Source: Desmodesmus armatus (lineage: Eukaryota > Chlorophyta > Chlorophyceae > Sphaeropleales > Scenedesmaceae). Taken from it: a stretch of DNA of 64,000 nt. The notes beneath the pieces are model-generated. The model worked only from the letters and a program-made list of their open reading frames with translations. It was not told the origin of the DNA and ran no database searches. Positions 22,315 to 38,100 of this stretch are shown piece by piece. The translations under genes and the position numbers were made by a program. The stretch is from assembly GCA_007449985.2 (NCBI GenBank), contig VIIQ02000010.1, positions 682,001 to 746,000 on the forward strand, written 5' to 3'. Numbering within the stretch: position 1 is the stretch's first letter; each line of letters starts with the position of its first letter.

Positions 22315-24504
22315 GCAATATGGAGGGGACAGCAAGCGCTACTGGATTCCAAGCCCACTTGGCTGCACAGGCTTGCGGCATGTACAACTTCCGCCTGTGA
22401 ATTCAGCCGAGTGTGCAACATATCACGCCCGAGCGGTTTGTATTTTAATATACGGGTTACATGATTGGTAATTGCGCGTTACACGATTGGTCGGCCGCAA
22501 GCCGCTGTTGTGTCTTGAATGCCAGCTTGAATGCCTGTCCACATGGTGGGGGGCCCTCCTGCACATGGTGGGGGGCCCTCCTGCACATGTACAGGCTGTG
22601 CGGGGGTTTTCCTGCACTTTCCTGCATGATGTATTGGAGTTGGCAAAGCAGCTCTTCACTCACGTGCTGCTGGGCGTCAACTGCGACATCACTATACCAC
22701 CAGGGTTCATACATGCAGCTAGAGGAGAGCGTCATGGTGATGAGACTCTGTGTGCCGTGGTGGCAACGCTGCTGGGGTAGCGGCACAATTGGGCTCTGGA
22801 AGTTGGCAGTTGCCAGTGGTGGTGTCATTTACAAGGTCAGTTAGACGTGTGCGCACCCATATGGGGTGGCAAAACGTGTGATGGCCGCTGCACATTGACA
22901 CTTCGTCAGGAACGGTCATCAGCGGCGGTCAAGGTGTGCCATGACTTGTCTGGTGCTGCGTTGTGACAGAGGCTTGCTGTCAATCTACAGCTTTGTGGCA
23001 AGATATGTCGACTCGTTGGGGCAAGGGTAGGACGCTTGACGCCGCCTGGTTGGGTGTGTTTTGCTATTTGTGCAGCAGAGTGCAGCAGAGACAAGGTGAT
23101 GTATTTTGGACAAGGTTCTTGCCGGCCAGCCGGCCTTTGAGCGGGTCGGCAGAACTGTCACCGCATAGTGTGCTTCAGCACATAACAGCTTTGTACCACC
23201 TAGCCAAGGCATTTCGCTTTGTGGTGCACATTATGGGTATCTATCAAGTTTGAAGCATGAGCTGTGCTGTTGTGGATGCATCCATTGGGGTTGAGCGGGC
23301 CACCAAATTGGCAGCTTTACCTGCTGCAGCAGCTCGTACTGCCATTTGTGGTATGAACAAGCAGCAGCATTGCGTCGCCCGGCGCAAGATCGACCAGGTG
23401 CTCAGGAGAGGGTTGACTGGTGTTGAGCATGGCAGGTGTATGGCGTCTGTTCATCCCTTTGTGTTTGCGACACTTGTCCTGTTGCGTATGTTGTGTTGTA
23501 TGGCTGACGCCTGTCACCTCAGGGTGCTGCTGCTGATGACTATTGTGCCTACTGCGCCGCTGAGTTTTTTTTGGAGTGACATGGACAGATCTTTTGGGGG
23601 CTGCAGGTGGGCTTGCACGCTGCGCACATCAGCAAGCATGGTTTGCAGCACATCCTTGGTGAAGTTGTGGGTCCAGACGCCCGGCGAAATCTCGAAGTTT
23701 GCATCTGTGCAGTAGGTCATGGTGCTGAACAATGGCCCGGACTGCATGCGTCAAGCTCCAGGTTATCCTGGGATAAGCAACCAAGCAATGCGGTGGGGGG
23801 TACATGATCAGTTAGGGTCACATGACTGCTACAGCCCACGTGACTGTGGTGGTCGCAAAAGTGCATACTATCGATGGTAGGTCTGCAAGAATAATACATT
23901 CACCTGCGGTGGGGTCGCACAAGCAGTGAAGGGTTTGCAGTTATGGCTTGACTGTGGGCCAAAGGGCAAATTGAAACAGCGCCGCATACGATGAGATTCA
24001 AGACTGAAGCTACAAGCGGCTATACGCCTTCAAATCGACTGTAGACCCCTTCCCCAACTCAAATCACCCTCCCACGCAGCTGACGCCAGTAACGTAAAGT
24101 ACGCCCTTCACGCAAACATCATATGTCACACTACTAGAGGGTTAACCATAGACTTATAAGGCCACAAGCAGGCTATTCCAGGCCACAACCATCGCAAACA
24201 CCCCAACAGTGTGCACAAGCAACTCTCGCTGTACAGCTTCGGCTTCCTCCGCACTCCGCGAACCAAACCACCCATTATGGATCTGCGCGCTTCAACATCT
24301 TGCAAAGTTGTCGGTTGCTCCAGGAGGGCAGGAGCTCGCCCAGGTGCGCACTGCAACCGCAAGCAGTAGCTGTTGACTGTGGTGACAGAAATATATGTGC
24401 TACCACCACCCCACTTCCCAACGCTTTGATTCCAACAGTCCACAATTATTTTTATTGTTGATCCTGCCCTTGCTAGCAGTGCCTGATCATTGTTTGTCTC
24501 TGTC
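22315..24504. other. Spacer between dehydrogenase and agmatine deiminase
   Basis: The first several hundred bases are TG-rich on plus and are probably dehydrogenase 3' UTR. A 27-bp unit (CACATGGTGGGGGGCCCTCC...) is repeated twice at about 22539-22592. 24000-24500 is the presumptive deiminase promoter. One minus-strand open frame at 23514-23747 is listed separately. Confidence 0.4.
23514..23747 (-). CDS. Unidentified minus-strand exon-like ORF
   Basis: The frame reads MTYCTDANFEISPGVWTHNF, then TKDVLQTMLADVRSVQAHLQ with little low complexity, unlike nearby chance frames. A possible acceptor (GCATGCAG) precedes SGPLFSTMTY at about 23740. I cannot place it in a family or find partner exons. It could be a relic fragment. 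Confidence 0.27.
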   Translation of the reverse strand: MQSGPLFSTMTYCTDANFEISPGVWTHNFTKDVLQTMLADVRSVQAHLQPPKDLSMSLQKKLSGAVGTIVISSSTLR

Positions 24505-28381
<3,877 letters not shown>

Positions 28382-28407
28382 GTCATGTGCTGACCTCACA
28401 CAGCTGG

Positions 28408-28479
28408 GTGGGGTTTAGCCCTGCTCACTACTGCTGTGTAGGGTATGTTCTCGGCACTGACAGCGAATTGCGCACGACA
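28408..28479 (+). repeat. 72-bp dispersed repeat, copy B
   Basis: Second copy of the element at 7730-7801, same orientation, starting 27 bases after the agmatine deiminase stop. Not coding in any frame I would defend. Confidence 0.85.
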
Positions 28480-28881
28480 CTGCTCACCATCTGGCTGCAG
28501 CACCAGCCGCTTGCAGGCAAGTAGCGCCGAGCCAGTCACCGCCCTCGGTCCTGAAGTTATGCTGAGGGAGCAGCGGTGGGTACACCTACTACTATGTCAG
28601 CAGTGTGTTGCTGATTGACATGTTGTGATGTCGCTGTGCCGTGTTGTACAGCAGTGTGTGGCTGGGCTGCATAGCAGTGGTGCACCCTGTGCCAGACCAC
28701 TGCTTGGTTTCAAATCCAGTCGCTGTGAGGCGCAGCTTTGGCGGGCGAGGTGCTGCTAGAAGTCGCTGTGCGGCAGGTCATGCCACACCGTCACACCCCC
28801 CAGCTACGCATCTCGTGCTCACAGGAGAGAAGCATGTACAGCCTGTTCGGTTTCTTTACTGTTTTGAATGTTCATGAATGG

Positions 28882-28886
28882 TGTAA
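28882..28886 (+). terminator. Candidate TGTAA polyadenylation signal for agmatine deiminase
   Basis: TGTAA in sense 500 bases after the stop at 28381, within TG-rich sequence. Position is plausible, support is only the pentamer. Confidence 0.3.
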
Positions 28887-29201
28887 AACATATGTGGCAT
28901 ATTTGGCAGAAGCAGTGCTGCATCTGTCCAAACACAGCATGCCACTGAAATGTGGCTGCGCACGCCCTGGTTGTTATCCTGTTTGGTGCGCGTCTTGTAC
29001 ACCGCCATTGTTGCTGTTTCTTATGCCAGCCTGTCACTTTGCAAGGGCTGACTGCACAGGCGGTATCAGCCACTCCTTGCAAATTCTTTTACCACTCAAG
29101 ACTGATTATCCCAGAATTCCAGAGAAGGGAAGAAACATAGTATTGCACTACGAAAATTCTTAAATTCACTCAATTTCCTAAGGGAAAAGCAAGAGTAGCA
29201 A

Positions 29202-29441
29202 GTCACCAGATGCACCAGATTGCCAGAGAGGCCAGACACACCAGATACACCAGATGCACCAGATTGCCAGAGAGGCCAGACACACCAGAAACACCAGATG
29301 CACCAGACTACCAGAGAGGCCAGACACACCAGAAACACCAGATGCACCAGACTACCAGAGAGGCCAGACACACTAGAAACACCAGACTACCAGAGAGGCC
29401 AGACACACACCAGAAACACCAGATGCACCAGACTACCAGAG

Positions 29442-29444
<3 letters not shown>
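29202..29444 (+). repeat. Minisatellite array, left arm (about 44-bp unit)
   Basis: About five to six diverged copies of a unit containing CCAGAGAGGCCAGACACACC and CAGATGCACCAGACTA. The array meets the right arm at 29667-29862 in reverse complement, so the pair forms a large imperfect inverted repeat. Confidence 0.9.

Positions 29445-29477
<33 letters not shown>
29445..29477. repeat. (CTG)11 microsatellite
   Basis: Eleven uninterrupted CTG triplets directly abutting the left minisatellite arm. Confidence 0.95.
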
Positions 29478-29481
<4 letters not shown>

Positions 29482-29666
29482 ACTGAGTGTTGCTGGGGTG
29501 GGTATGCAGAACCCCTTGGCCCGCCACACCCTGCTGCTGTGGAGGGTACCCTCCTGGCTGCTGCATGTACACAGCTCCTGGCTGCTGCTGCTGCTGGTGC
29601 ACTGAGTGCTGGGGTGCGGTGGGGTGGGGTATGCAGAACCCCCTTGGCCCGCCACAACCTGCTGTG
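29468..29666 (+). repeat. Two direct repeats in the spacer of the inverted minisatellite
   Basis: CTGCTGCTGGTGCACTGAGT followed by TATGCAGAACCCC and TTGGCCCGCCACA occurs at about 29468-29536 and again at about 29590-29666, with small gaps. It separates the left and right minisatellite arms. Confidence 0.8.
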
Positions 29667-29862
29667 CTCTGTCTGGTGTGTCTGGCCCCTCTGGTAGGCT
29701 GGTGCATCTGGTGTGTCTGGTGTGTGTCTGGCCTCTCTGGTAGTCTGGTGCATCTGGTGTTTCTAGTGTGTCTGGCCTCTCTGGTAGTCTGGTGCATCTG
29801 GTGTTTCTGGTGTGTCTGGCCTCTCTGGTAATCTGGTGCATCTGGTGTTTCTGGTGTTCCTT
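29667..29862 (-). repeat. Minisatellite array, right arm (inverted copy)
   Basis: About four to five copies of GGTGTGTCTGGCCTCTCTGG and GTAGTCTGGTGCATCTGG, the reverse complement of the array at 29202-29444. Confidence 0.9.
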
Positions 29863-29920
29863 GTGATGTTCACAAGACAGGGTTCCTAAGACAGTCAAAG
29901 AAGGCTGGTCAAGGTTGACC

Positions 29921-30050
29921 AAGTCAACAGAGCATTATACAAAAGTCAACAGTGCATTATACAGAAGTCAACAGTGCATTATACAAAAGTCAACAGTGCA
30001 TTATACAAAAGTCAACAGAAAGTCAACAGAAAGTCCGCAGAAAGTCAACT
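29921..30050 (+). repeat. Tandem 22-mers passing into 11-mers
   Basis: About four copies of AGTCAACAGTGCATTATACA plus two bases, then about four copies of AGAAAGTCAAC. The shorter unit looks like a truncated form of the longer one. Confidence 0.9.
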
Positions 30051-30084
30051 TTATGTTTCTTTTCGCGGCATAAGTCGCTTGGAC

Positions 30085-30229
30085 GCCTGCAGATTCAAGT
30101 CGAGAGGGCGATAGCGAAATTTATTGAACTGTCAAGAGTCCGCGGGAAACCGAGCGACGCTCGGTTTCCCGCGGACTCTTGACAGTTCAATAAATTTCGC
30201 TATCGCCCTCTCGACTTGAATCTGCAGGC
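30085..30229. repeat. 145-bp perfect palindrome (72-bp arms, 1-bp centre)
   Basis: Arms 30085-30156 and 30158-30229 are exact reverse complements around A30157. The arms start GCCTGCAGATTCAAGTCGAG and meet at CCGAGCG-A-CGCTCGG. Such a sequence can extrude a cruciform or be transcribed as a long hairpin. It could also mark a foldback artefact in the library or assembly. Confidence 0.97.
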
Positions 30230-31646
30230 ATACAACCTACACTTATTGATGTGGATTACGTCATGTGCGGTGTTGTAACTTGTTGCGTCCTTTCGTACCT
30301 GTTGCGTGCCTTCCTGTTGCTGCCAAAACCTTGCATTGGCTTGCGCGGCAGCGGTTGCCAACAACAGCTGATGCAGCATCATATAAATGACTGGGGAGAA
30401 ATCCACGTATCATTGGCACTGAAAGTCCCATCTTGAGCAAAGTGATGAGTGGAACGCAACACACCCTGTTAGGAGGGAAAATGTCTCTTTGATTCCTGAC
30501 TACAAGACCCCACTTGTTGGCTGACAGTGCCACACCAGACTGCCTTGATTGCTTGTGCAATCTTGTATGAAAGGTTCATCCCACCATCACCCCACATGAT
30601 TCATCCGATCATCTGCCCACCCGCTGGCATGTTGCTGCCAGTGGTGGGCTACTGCATGTCGCTGCATACCATTGGTGGTGTGGTAAAATTTTGAGGTGCA
30701 TATTCCCCTCCTGCTGGTGCCCTGTCACCACCCAAAAGCAATGATGATGCTGGAAGTGTGGCGGCTGGTGTAAGTGCATGCAGGTGTGCTTCAAGACATC
30801 AAGACGGGCCGTTCAGTCACATGGTCAACTGCTGCAGCTGTCAACGAGGTACTTGTCTTGCAATGATGCGCACTTGAACCCTGCTCATGAAGCACTCTCA
30901 AGTCATTACTGTTGCTGTGCAGAGGCAACAGCGACTTGCACCTCTCTGTACCTGACAAAGCAGAACTGAACAACTCAGACCACAAAACAAACAACACATG
31001 TGTCACTGCAGTGACTGCTTGGCCTATACAAACGCTCCATTGCAGCACCAACATACAGGTGAGCACTGGGCCTACAAGGAGTCATGACAGCATCCTTCAC
31101 AGCCCCTGCAGCCACAGCCCCTGTAGCAAGGCAAGTGAACACAGCACACGAAAAAAACACAGCACACGACCACTGCTGCAGCCATATGCTCCGACTTGAA
31201 CAAAAAAAAGAGCCTCAACAGCAGCAGCCTAGCCTAGCCTGGTTAGTAACCAATCAGTTTGCCGCAGCTGATGCTGCTGAAGCACTCAGGCGGTCACACT
31301 TGCCCCTACAGCACTCAACTCATGCTCAACAATAGCAAGCCACATGCTGAAACACCCAAGCTGCTTGCCTGTGACACCGCTGCTCAGCCGCTCAGCTGTG
31401 GCACAGCTGCCTACCCTGCCTGCCTATTGCACTGATAGCCTGCAAGCCAGCCAGCGGGCCCTCCAGAGGCTGCATGTGTGTGATGCAACATAGTGCACAA
31501 CCACAGCGCACAACCACAGGGCATAACCCCTGCAGCACCTGCAGCCCGCTGCTGACATTGAGCCCACAATCACCACACACACACACACCACCACCCCACA
31601 CAACACAGCCCCTGGCACCCTCCGAGGGTGCAGTGCAGCCTCGTCC
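30230..31646. other. Spacer and probable OXA1 3' UTR
   Basis: About 30950-31646 is CA-rich on plus, i.e. TG-rich in the sense of the OXA1 gene, fitting its 3' UTR. 30230-30950 holds no exon or RNA gene I can support. Confidence 0.4.
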
Positions 31647-34600
31647 TCAGCTCTTGGCCCTACGGGTCCTGGGCTTGCTGGCAACATAGTTGACTGCCAG
31701 ACGCCCAGGTGGCGGCGCCCCAACAGCCTCCGCCGGCTTTGGCTGCTGCTGCTGCTTGCTAGCAGCACCTGTGGCCTGCTTCCAAAGGTCCGAAAACCCT
31801 CCCGTGCTGCTGCTAGCGCTGGCCGTGAGTGCGGCCAGCGGCGGCAGCCCCACTTTCGCCCTGAACGCCGGCATCCACATGAGGTAGTTCTGCCCGATGG
31901 ATATTAGGGAGTTTGAGGCCCACAGGAGTGCAATGGCGGACGGCTGGAAGCAGCCAGCCACGCCGATGAAAACCCCCATGAACGGGAGGATCTTCTGCAT
32001 GGGGCCTGCAGCGTCCCCGCCTTGGGCCAGCATTTGGTCCTTGAAGCGCTTGCTGCTGAATTGAAGCATGGTGGCAGCTGCACAGATGATGGGGAGGGCG
32101 AACCACGGGTCTGGGATGGTCAGGTTGCTGAACCACAACGCGCCCTCGTACGTCATGGCGGGCAGCTGCAGGAATCGTACAGACGCCACGGGGGGGGGGG
32201 GGGGGGATACAAGTATGTATTTCAGGACAGCAGCAACAGCACGTTGTGATAGAAGGAAGGTTGCGGCAGCAGGATGAACACGCATGAGTCACGGACAGCA
32301 GGTGCAGTGAGGGCGGCAGTAAAGAGGCTGAGGTTTTACGTGCAAGAGAAGCTGCTCCTGGCCTGTCTGCTCTCTGTACACATGAAGTGAGCTGTATGCA
32401 CCAGTACGGTTGCTGCACGGTGGCTACATAGCTTTCGCACGTAAAAACGCAACAGCTGGGGCAACACAACACGCCACACCTTTGCATTTGCCAGCGTGCC
32501 AATAGCACTGAACTGGCTGATGAACACGAGCCCCTGGGTGACGGCGAGCGCAGGCCCCAGGAAAATGTACTTCTTCTTGTCGTGGTATTTCCTGTTGAAC
32601 TCTGCCTGAGCCTTTTGGAACTCAACAGCATAGGCACCATACTCGGCAGCAGTGGCCTGGACACACCGCACACAGCACAGCACAGCACAGCGCAGCACGG
32701 TACATGTTTGAGGCGCAGCATTGTGCAGCCATGCAGCATCACGTGCGAGAACACCGCTTGGCCTGTTCATGTGTGCACAGCGCATGGTTGGGTCAGTGGT
32801 CAGAACGGGCTCTGACACAGCACAGGCTGTAACCCAGCAGACACATGCGCCCGCAGGCGGGACTGGCAAGCAAGCTGCACCTGCTGCCATGGCAGGAGCC
32901 TGGCCACGGTCAGACGGCAAGGAGAACAGTGAACCAGGATGTCAGTGTGCTGTATCAGACTGCCCATGATGAGCTTCGTCTCAGTACTGTACGGCTCAAC
33001 CTCAACTTCAACATCGCCCACATGCTGCACAGACCCAGCACACAGCGGAAATTCCGCCACAGATGGCATGGGATGCGTGGATCAATGATTGGCTTCTTGT
33101 CCTGCTGTTCATGAGAAGTACGCAGTTGTTGGTAAGGGTGCAGGTGACAGCAACTCACCGCTTTGGCCATCTTGGTGCTGAACTCTGTGAGCTTTTGTGT
33201 GTCTTGCCTCATGTTCTGTGCAGCACAAAAAGCAGCAAGCACGCGTGCAGCAGCACAAACAGAGTCACACGCACATGCGGTGGGCAGCTTCGCATCATAT
33301 CACGGTGTGCACAGTGGTGTGCACAGTATGCATCCCTACAGGCTGTTACTGCATCAACCATCCCTGTGGCACGCACAGGATCCCAACCCCACCCTTGTTG
33401 GTGCTACCTTCGTATATTTCATCCCAATCATGTCCATACCCCTGCCCTGCTATGCTCTGCGGGCTCCCTCTGCAGCTGGCAACCGCCCGCTATGTTGGCT
33501 GGCTCGCTGGCTAGTGCCGAGGTTGGGACTCTGTCCCCAATTACTGTACTGTACTGTACTGTACTGTACTGTACTGTACTGTACTGTACTGTACTGTACT
33601 GCACTGTACTGTACTGTACTGTTTGTGCTGGTGGCCTGTCAAGGCCAGGGGTACAGTACGCTGCTGCCATGACACCAAGCCACTGAAAGAAAACTGGCAG
33701 CACTGGGTCTGAGCACCTGCGGTCCTGCTGATTGACAGCTTCTGCAAGCCAGCTGCAGCATTTGTTGATTTGAAACACGTAGCAGTGACTTGTGGTTGGC
33801 TGCAGTGCTGAGCACATGTGAGTGCTTCTCACCGTCATTGCTGGTATGTTTCTCTGCTGGATGATTGTCAGAGGCAGGGCGGCAAGCTTGATGAAAAGAT
33901 TGGCCAAGACTATGGCCTCACACCTATAAGCAGCACAGCAGCAGGACAAAGTGCGTACATACGGTGACACAGCATATCATACATTGCAACACCAGCACAC
34001 ATATTATTATGATGCCGCCACATCAAGCTCACTGCAACACACAGCACCCCATGCACCTGCTGGCAGAATCACACTTACTGTTCTGCAAAGGGACAAGTGG
34101 ACTGAAATTCTGCTCAGGGGCCAACTGCTGGTATATTTTTCCACTGTCAGACAATTCAGTATGCCTGCTCAACCAGCTGCATGCAGATGGGACAAGTGCG
34201 GCTGATTGGGCGCTCGTTTTGACAGCTGGCAGCCTAACCCCGCTGCAGAACAGGGCGGATTCCTGTGGGCTCACCAAGGCAGACCCAGCCAGCCGTCATG
34301 GACCCAAAACATGACGTCCATGAATTTCTGAGTGCCCAACCAGCACTCCGCCCTGGCTGCTGCTGCTGCTGCCTCTGCTGCTGCGCTGCTGACCTGCATC
34401 AGCAGGTCTGCTTGATCCGTCAACGACTCGACAGCAGACAGCCCTGCCTCCGGGCTGCTGCCATGGCTGCTGCTGCTGCTTCTGAAGGCCCCGCTGCATC
34501 GGCTGCTCCGGCTCCTGCTGCTGCTGCCGTGCTGTCTGCAGGCAGATCTGCTGCTGGCTGCGATGCTGCTGCTGGCTGTGCTGATCCAAACCAGCTCCAG

Positions 34601-34794
34601 CCGGAGCTGGTGTGCTGTGGGTCTGCAGCCTCACTGAATGGGCCTTCTGCTGATGAGGATTTGCCTCGCCATTGCTGCGTGAAGGGGTGCTGCTGCAGAC
34701 ATGTGCTGGTACCTGCCGCTGCTGCTGCTGCTGCTGCTTGTTGTAACCCAAAACGATTGAGTAGTAGGAACCTGGACGCTGCCTGTTGCAGCAT
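31647..34794 (-). CDS. OXA1: OXA1/YidC/Alb3-family membrane protein insertase, probably mitochondrial
   Basis: Inserts proteins into the mitochondrial inner membrane. Exons: 34275-34794, 33833-33923, 33159-33215, 32480-32656 and 31647-32165 (TGA). The leader MLQQAASRFLLLNRFGLQQ is basic, amphipathic and Arg-containing, typical of mitochondrial import. A low-complexity Ala/Ser/Gln stretch follows, then FMDVMFWVHDGWLGLPW, TM2 with CEAIVLANLFIKLAALPLTI, a cytosolic loop (FSTKMAKA, FQKAQAEFNRKYHDKK) and TM segments FLGPALAVTQGLVFISQFSA, WFALPIICAAATMLQ, ILPFMGVFIGVAGCF and IALLWASNSLISIGQNYLMW. The C-tail ends in basic RTRRAKS. Exon 1 needs one extra base at the G-run read from 34442-34444. Alb3 (plastid) is the alternative; the short basic tail and leader favour mitochondria. 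Confidence 0.88.
32191..32206. repeat. G homopolymer of about 16 bases in an OXA1 intron
   Basis: On the coding strand this is a C-tract about 25 bases upstream of the last OXA1 acceptor, the same arrangement as the C27 tract in the dehydrogenase gene. Confidence 0.8.
33543..33622. repeat. (TACTG)n pentanucleotide microsatellite, about 16 units
   Basis: A long TACTG run with one GCACTG variant, inside OXA1 intron 2 (33216-33832). Confidence 0.95.
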
Positions 34795-35194
34795 TTGATA
34801 GTCTGCTGTGGGATCAAAGTGTGTAGATCAGCTGCAGCAGCAGCAGCAGGTGAGTGCAACCCGCCAATCAGAGACGCCAACACATTGAGTAAGGCGCAAT
34901 GGTTTTCGGTCACTGAAATGATACCTTGTAAGGTTTTGGCGTAGTCAACATCGCTCTTCAGGATCACCGGCTCACAGAAATGACATGACGTGGAATGTGA
35001 TGATGTGGGCTTGCGTATCATGGCGCATTGTCATACACCCTGTTCAACGTATTTTCAAACGTGGTCAATCAGAGAGATGCTTGGATGCTCCTGTTGATTC
35101 TGGGCAACGAAGAAAACGCCCGTTCGTTGCTGCGACGACAGCCTGTATCCAGTGTCGCCTTTTCTTGGGCAATTCCAGTCCAACAAACCTCACG
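34795..35194. promoter_or_regulatory. Divergent promoter region between OXA1 and the VTT-domain gene
   Basis: 400 bases separate the two divergent ATGs. The plus strand around 34830-34850 carries a CAG run. No defined core element is visible. Confidence 0.45.
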
Positions 35195-38100
35195 ATGCTG
35201 CCTCAAGCGCAACCCACTCACACCCCTCGGCCAGCAGCAGCAGCAAGGGGGACTGTGAATGCCCTCCCCCAGCCATGCAGGATGCATGCCGTACATAGAG
35301 CAGCGCTACTTTCCCCAAACAAACCACCCAATCAGCTGGAGCAGCAGCAGCCATGCAGCAGCGAAGGGTTGACCCATAGTAGTAGCTGTGGCAGAGCTAA
35401 CCCCCGACCACATCTCCAACCACACCATGTCCACCAGGACCAGCAGCAGCAGCAGCAGCCAGTGCAGCAGTCAGCACTCAGCATACAGCTACCGTTGTTA
35501 CCGTTGGTAGCAACGCATCAGCTGTGGATGACAGTGCACAGCCCAGCAGCACATGCACTGGAGAGCATCCCCCTGAGGCCTTGGCTCTGTTCAGGGAGTT
35601 CCTGGTGGGTGGGGCACCTTGCATGGGGGTCTGGCTTGGGCACACTGTCTCTTAGTGTACTGCTATGCACGGGTTATGTCATCCCTGGCGGTTGACTTAT
35701 TGCAACAGGATGTTTTCGCGGTAGCAGCAGTAGAGAGCAACAGCACCAGGGGCAGCGGACAGCCAAATCAAGCCACATGTCTTGTTTTGCCAAGCACTTT
35801 CCATGCACATTTGCTTCTGTCAGAGCTGGCAGCAGGTTGTGCTGTCTATGAACAGACTTGCAGCAATACTGGCAGCGAGGATGCTGAGAGCAGTAATGCG
35901 CAGTTATAGGTAGGCATTGTGTATAGGCATTGTGTATTGTATATGCAAGCACGCTGCACAAGTTTGGCACATACTGCAAGGTGCATGTTGGTCCATAGGT
36001 GTCGCGCAGCCCCAGGGGATATTCCCAGCATCAGGGAGAATGTCAATGCCTATCCAGTTGCAGGGGCAAGATAATGGCTGAGCTAGCGATGTAGTAGCAG
36101 CGCAAAACAGCATTGGCCTCTCACACACACAAGACAGCGCCAGATATCAATCGTCATACACACCTTGCAGCATCCAGTGGTGTGGCACGTTCAGCAGCTC
36201 ACTGGTGCTAGCTTGAGTACAGTTGCTAAGTAGGGTTCCTAAAGGCATTGGTGTAGTAGATAAGAGCCACAGGGTCTTTGTGCATGTTCATACTCTCACA
36301 CTCTCACAGTGCTCACACTCATCACACTCTCACTGTCCGTGCCTGCCCTCCTGCCCCCCTCATGGCGTGGTTGTCTATAGACCTGTTTGCAGACACCAAC
36401 TTGTGTTGATGAATATGTGGTTACGTCTGTTTGTGCCCTGCAGGACCAGATAGCTGCGCTGGGGCCGTGGGGTGGTGCGCTGTTTGTGCTGACAGTGATG
36501 CTGGCTGAGATGGTGCCGCTGTTCCCCACACAGCCACTCACACTCGCCAGCGGGCTGCTGTTCGGGCCAGTCAAGGTGAGCAAGAAGGGGCCAGGCAGCT
36601 GGCAGGTGGTGCAGTCAGCAGACAAACTTTATGGGTGCAGCAGCAGCAGTAGCAATAGCCTAGCAGCAGCAGTTTGAGTAGTAGTGGGAGTGTCAGCAAT
36701 AGTGGGCAACCCAAATGAGCCTCCTCAAGTGTAGGGCTGAACCTGACCGCATGTGTCGCCATTCCAGCTCACACAACATGAATCCTCCAAACACAACAGA
36801 GCACCTGTTGTCGATGGCATCCAATTAGCAGCAGCCCTGACGTTAGCAGCAAACCAGGAGCAGCCCTTGTGTTGCTGCTGGCTTGGTCGTGCAGCCCTTT
36901 AGCAGGCTAGCCCTGCTGGGCCTCACTCACACAGCAGCAGCTGCTCTTGCTGCAGCTCTGCATGGGTGCGGCTTCAAGCACAGGCTTGGGGTTTGACTGG
37001 GTCCCGTAAAATGTACAAATTGCACTGGCAAACACTATGTGTATGAGTGAATGTATGTATGGTGCATGTATTTATGTGTTGTGTGTCACTGTCTGCAGGG
37101 TGCCCTGTTTGTAGTTGTGGGTGTGACCCTAGCCGCCATCAATGCCTACAGCCTGTCCAAGGGTGTGGGCAGGAAGTTGGCTCAGAAGGTGATCGCCTCA
37201 GAGATGAGTGGCGAGGAGGAGGGGGGCGCAGTGGCCAAGCAGCTGTCGGCGGTGACTGCTGCCATTGAGGCGGGGGGCTTCATGCGGCAGGTCACGGCCA
37301 TCACACTGCTGAGGCTCACACCAGTGGTGCCCTTCAGGTGGGTTGGGGCTGGTGGTGATTGCTAGGTGGGTTTGGATGGGTGGGTGAACCGTGGGGGTGG
37401 GGGTGGGGAGGGGGATGGTGTGCAGGTCTGTGGGACCAGTTGTGCTCATCAGGTGGCTGATGGGGTGGATGGGGTGTGTTGTGGTAGTGGTGATGGTGGG
37501 TGGGGCGAAGGGAAGGGGGGCTAGCAGTGGGTGGAGGTGCAGGGTGGGGTCGTTGAAAGCTGAACCTTGACAGCGCTTGAGTTGGGTTGACAGTATCACC
37601 ACACCCAGCAGGAGTCTCATGTGTTGTCCGCTTGAGCGTGCATGTGTGCATGTTTACATGGAGAGTAATACGTGGTTCCAATGCAAGCCTAACGTTAAAT
37701 TGGTACAACTTGTGCATGTCAAGCTGATGATGGTGCTGCTTGTGTGTCCTGTGTCCTGTTGCTGCAGTGCTTCCAACTACCTGCTAGGCCTGACCCCTGT
37801 GCAGCTTGGCCCGCTGGTGGTAGGCACTGTTGCTGGCATGAGTGTGTGGAGCATCCTGTACGCCTCACTGGGTGGTGCCAGCAAGGTGCTGCTGGAGTCA
37901 GGAGAGAGCCTCGACGTACTGCTGGCAGGTGAGCCAAAGGGCGTAAACACTTGCTGAAGGCAAGGCTAGGCATGACTAATGCACTACGGCACACTACGAC
38001 ACACTACAAATAGAGGGGGAGGGAGGCATCAGGAGTCAGAGATAAAGCAGGAGTGTGAGAGGAAGGAGGCAACACGGCAGGAGGGGATGGTGCTAATGTT

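Noticed and set aside
29202..29862. CRISPR-like array of short regular repeats
   Set aside because: Units are head-to-tail minisatellite copies with no unique spacers, they are inverted in the right half, and the DNA is eukaryotic nuclear with no cas genes.
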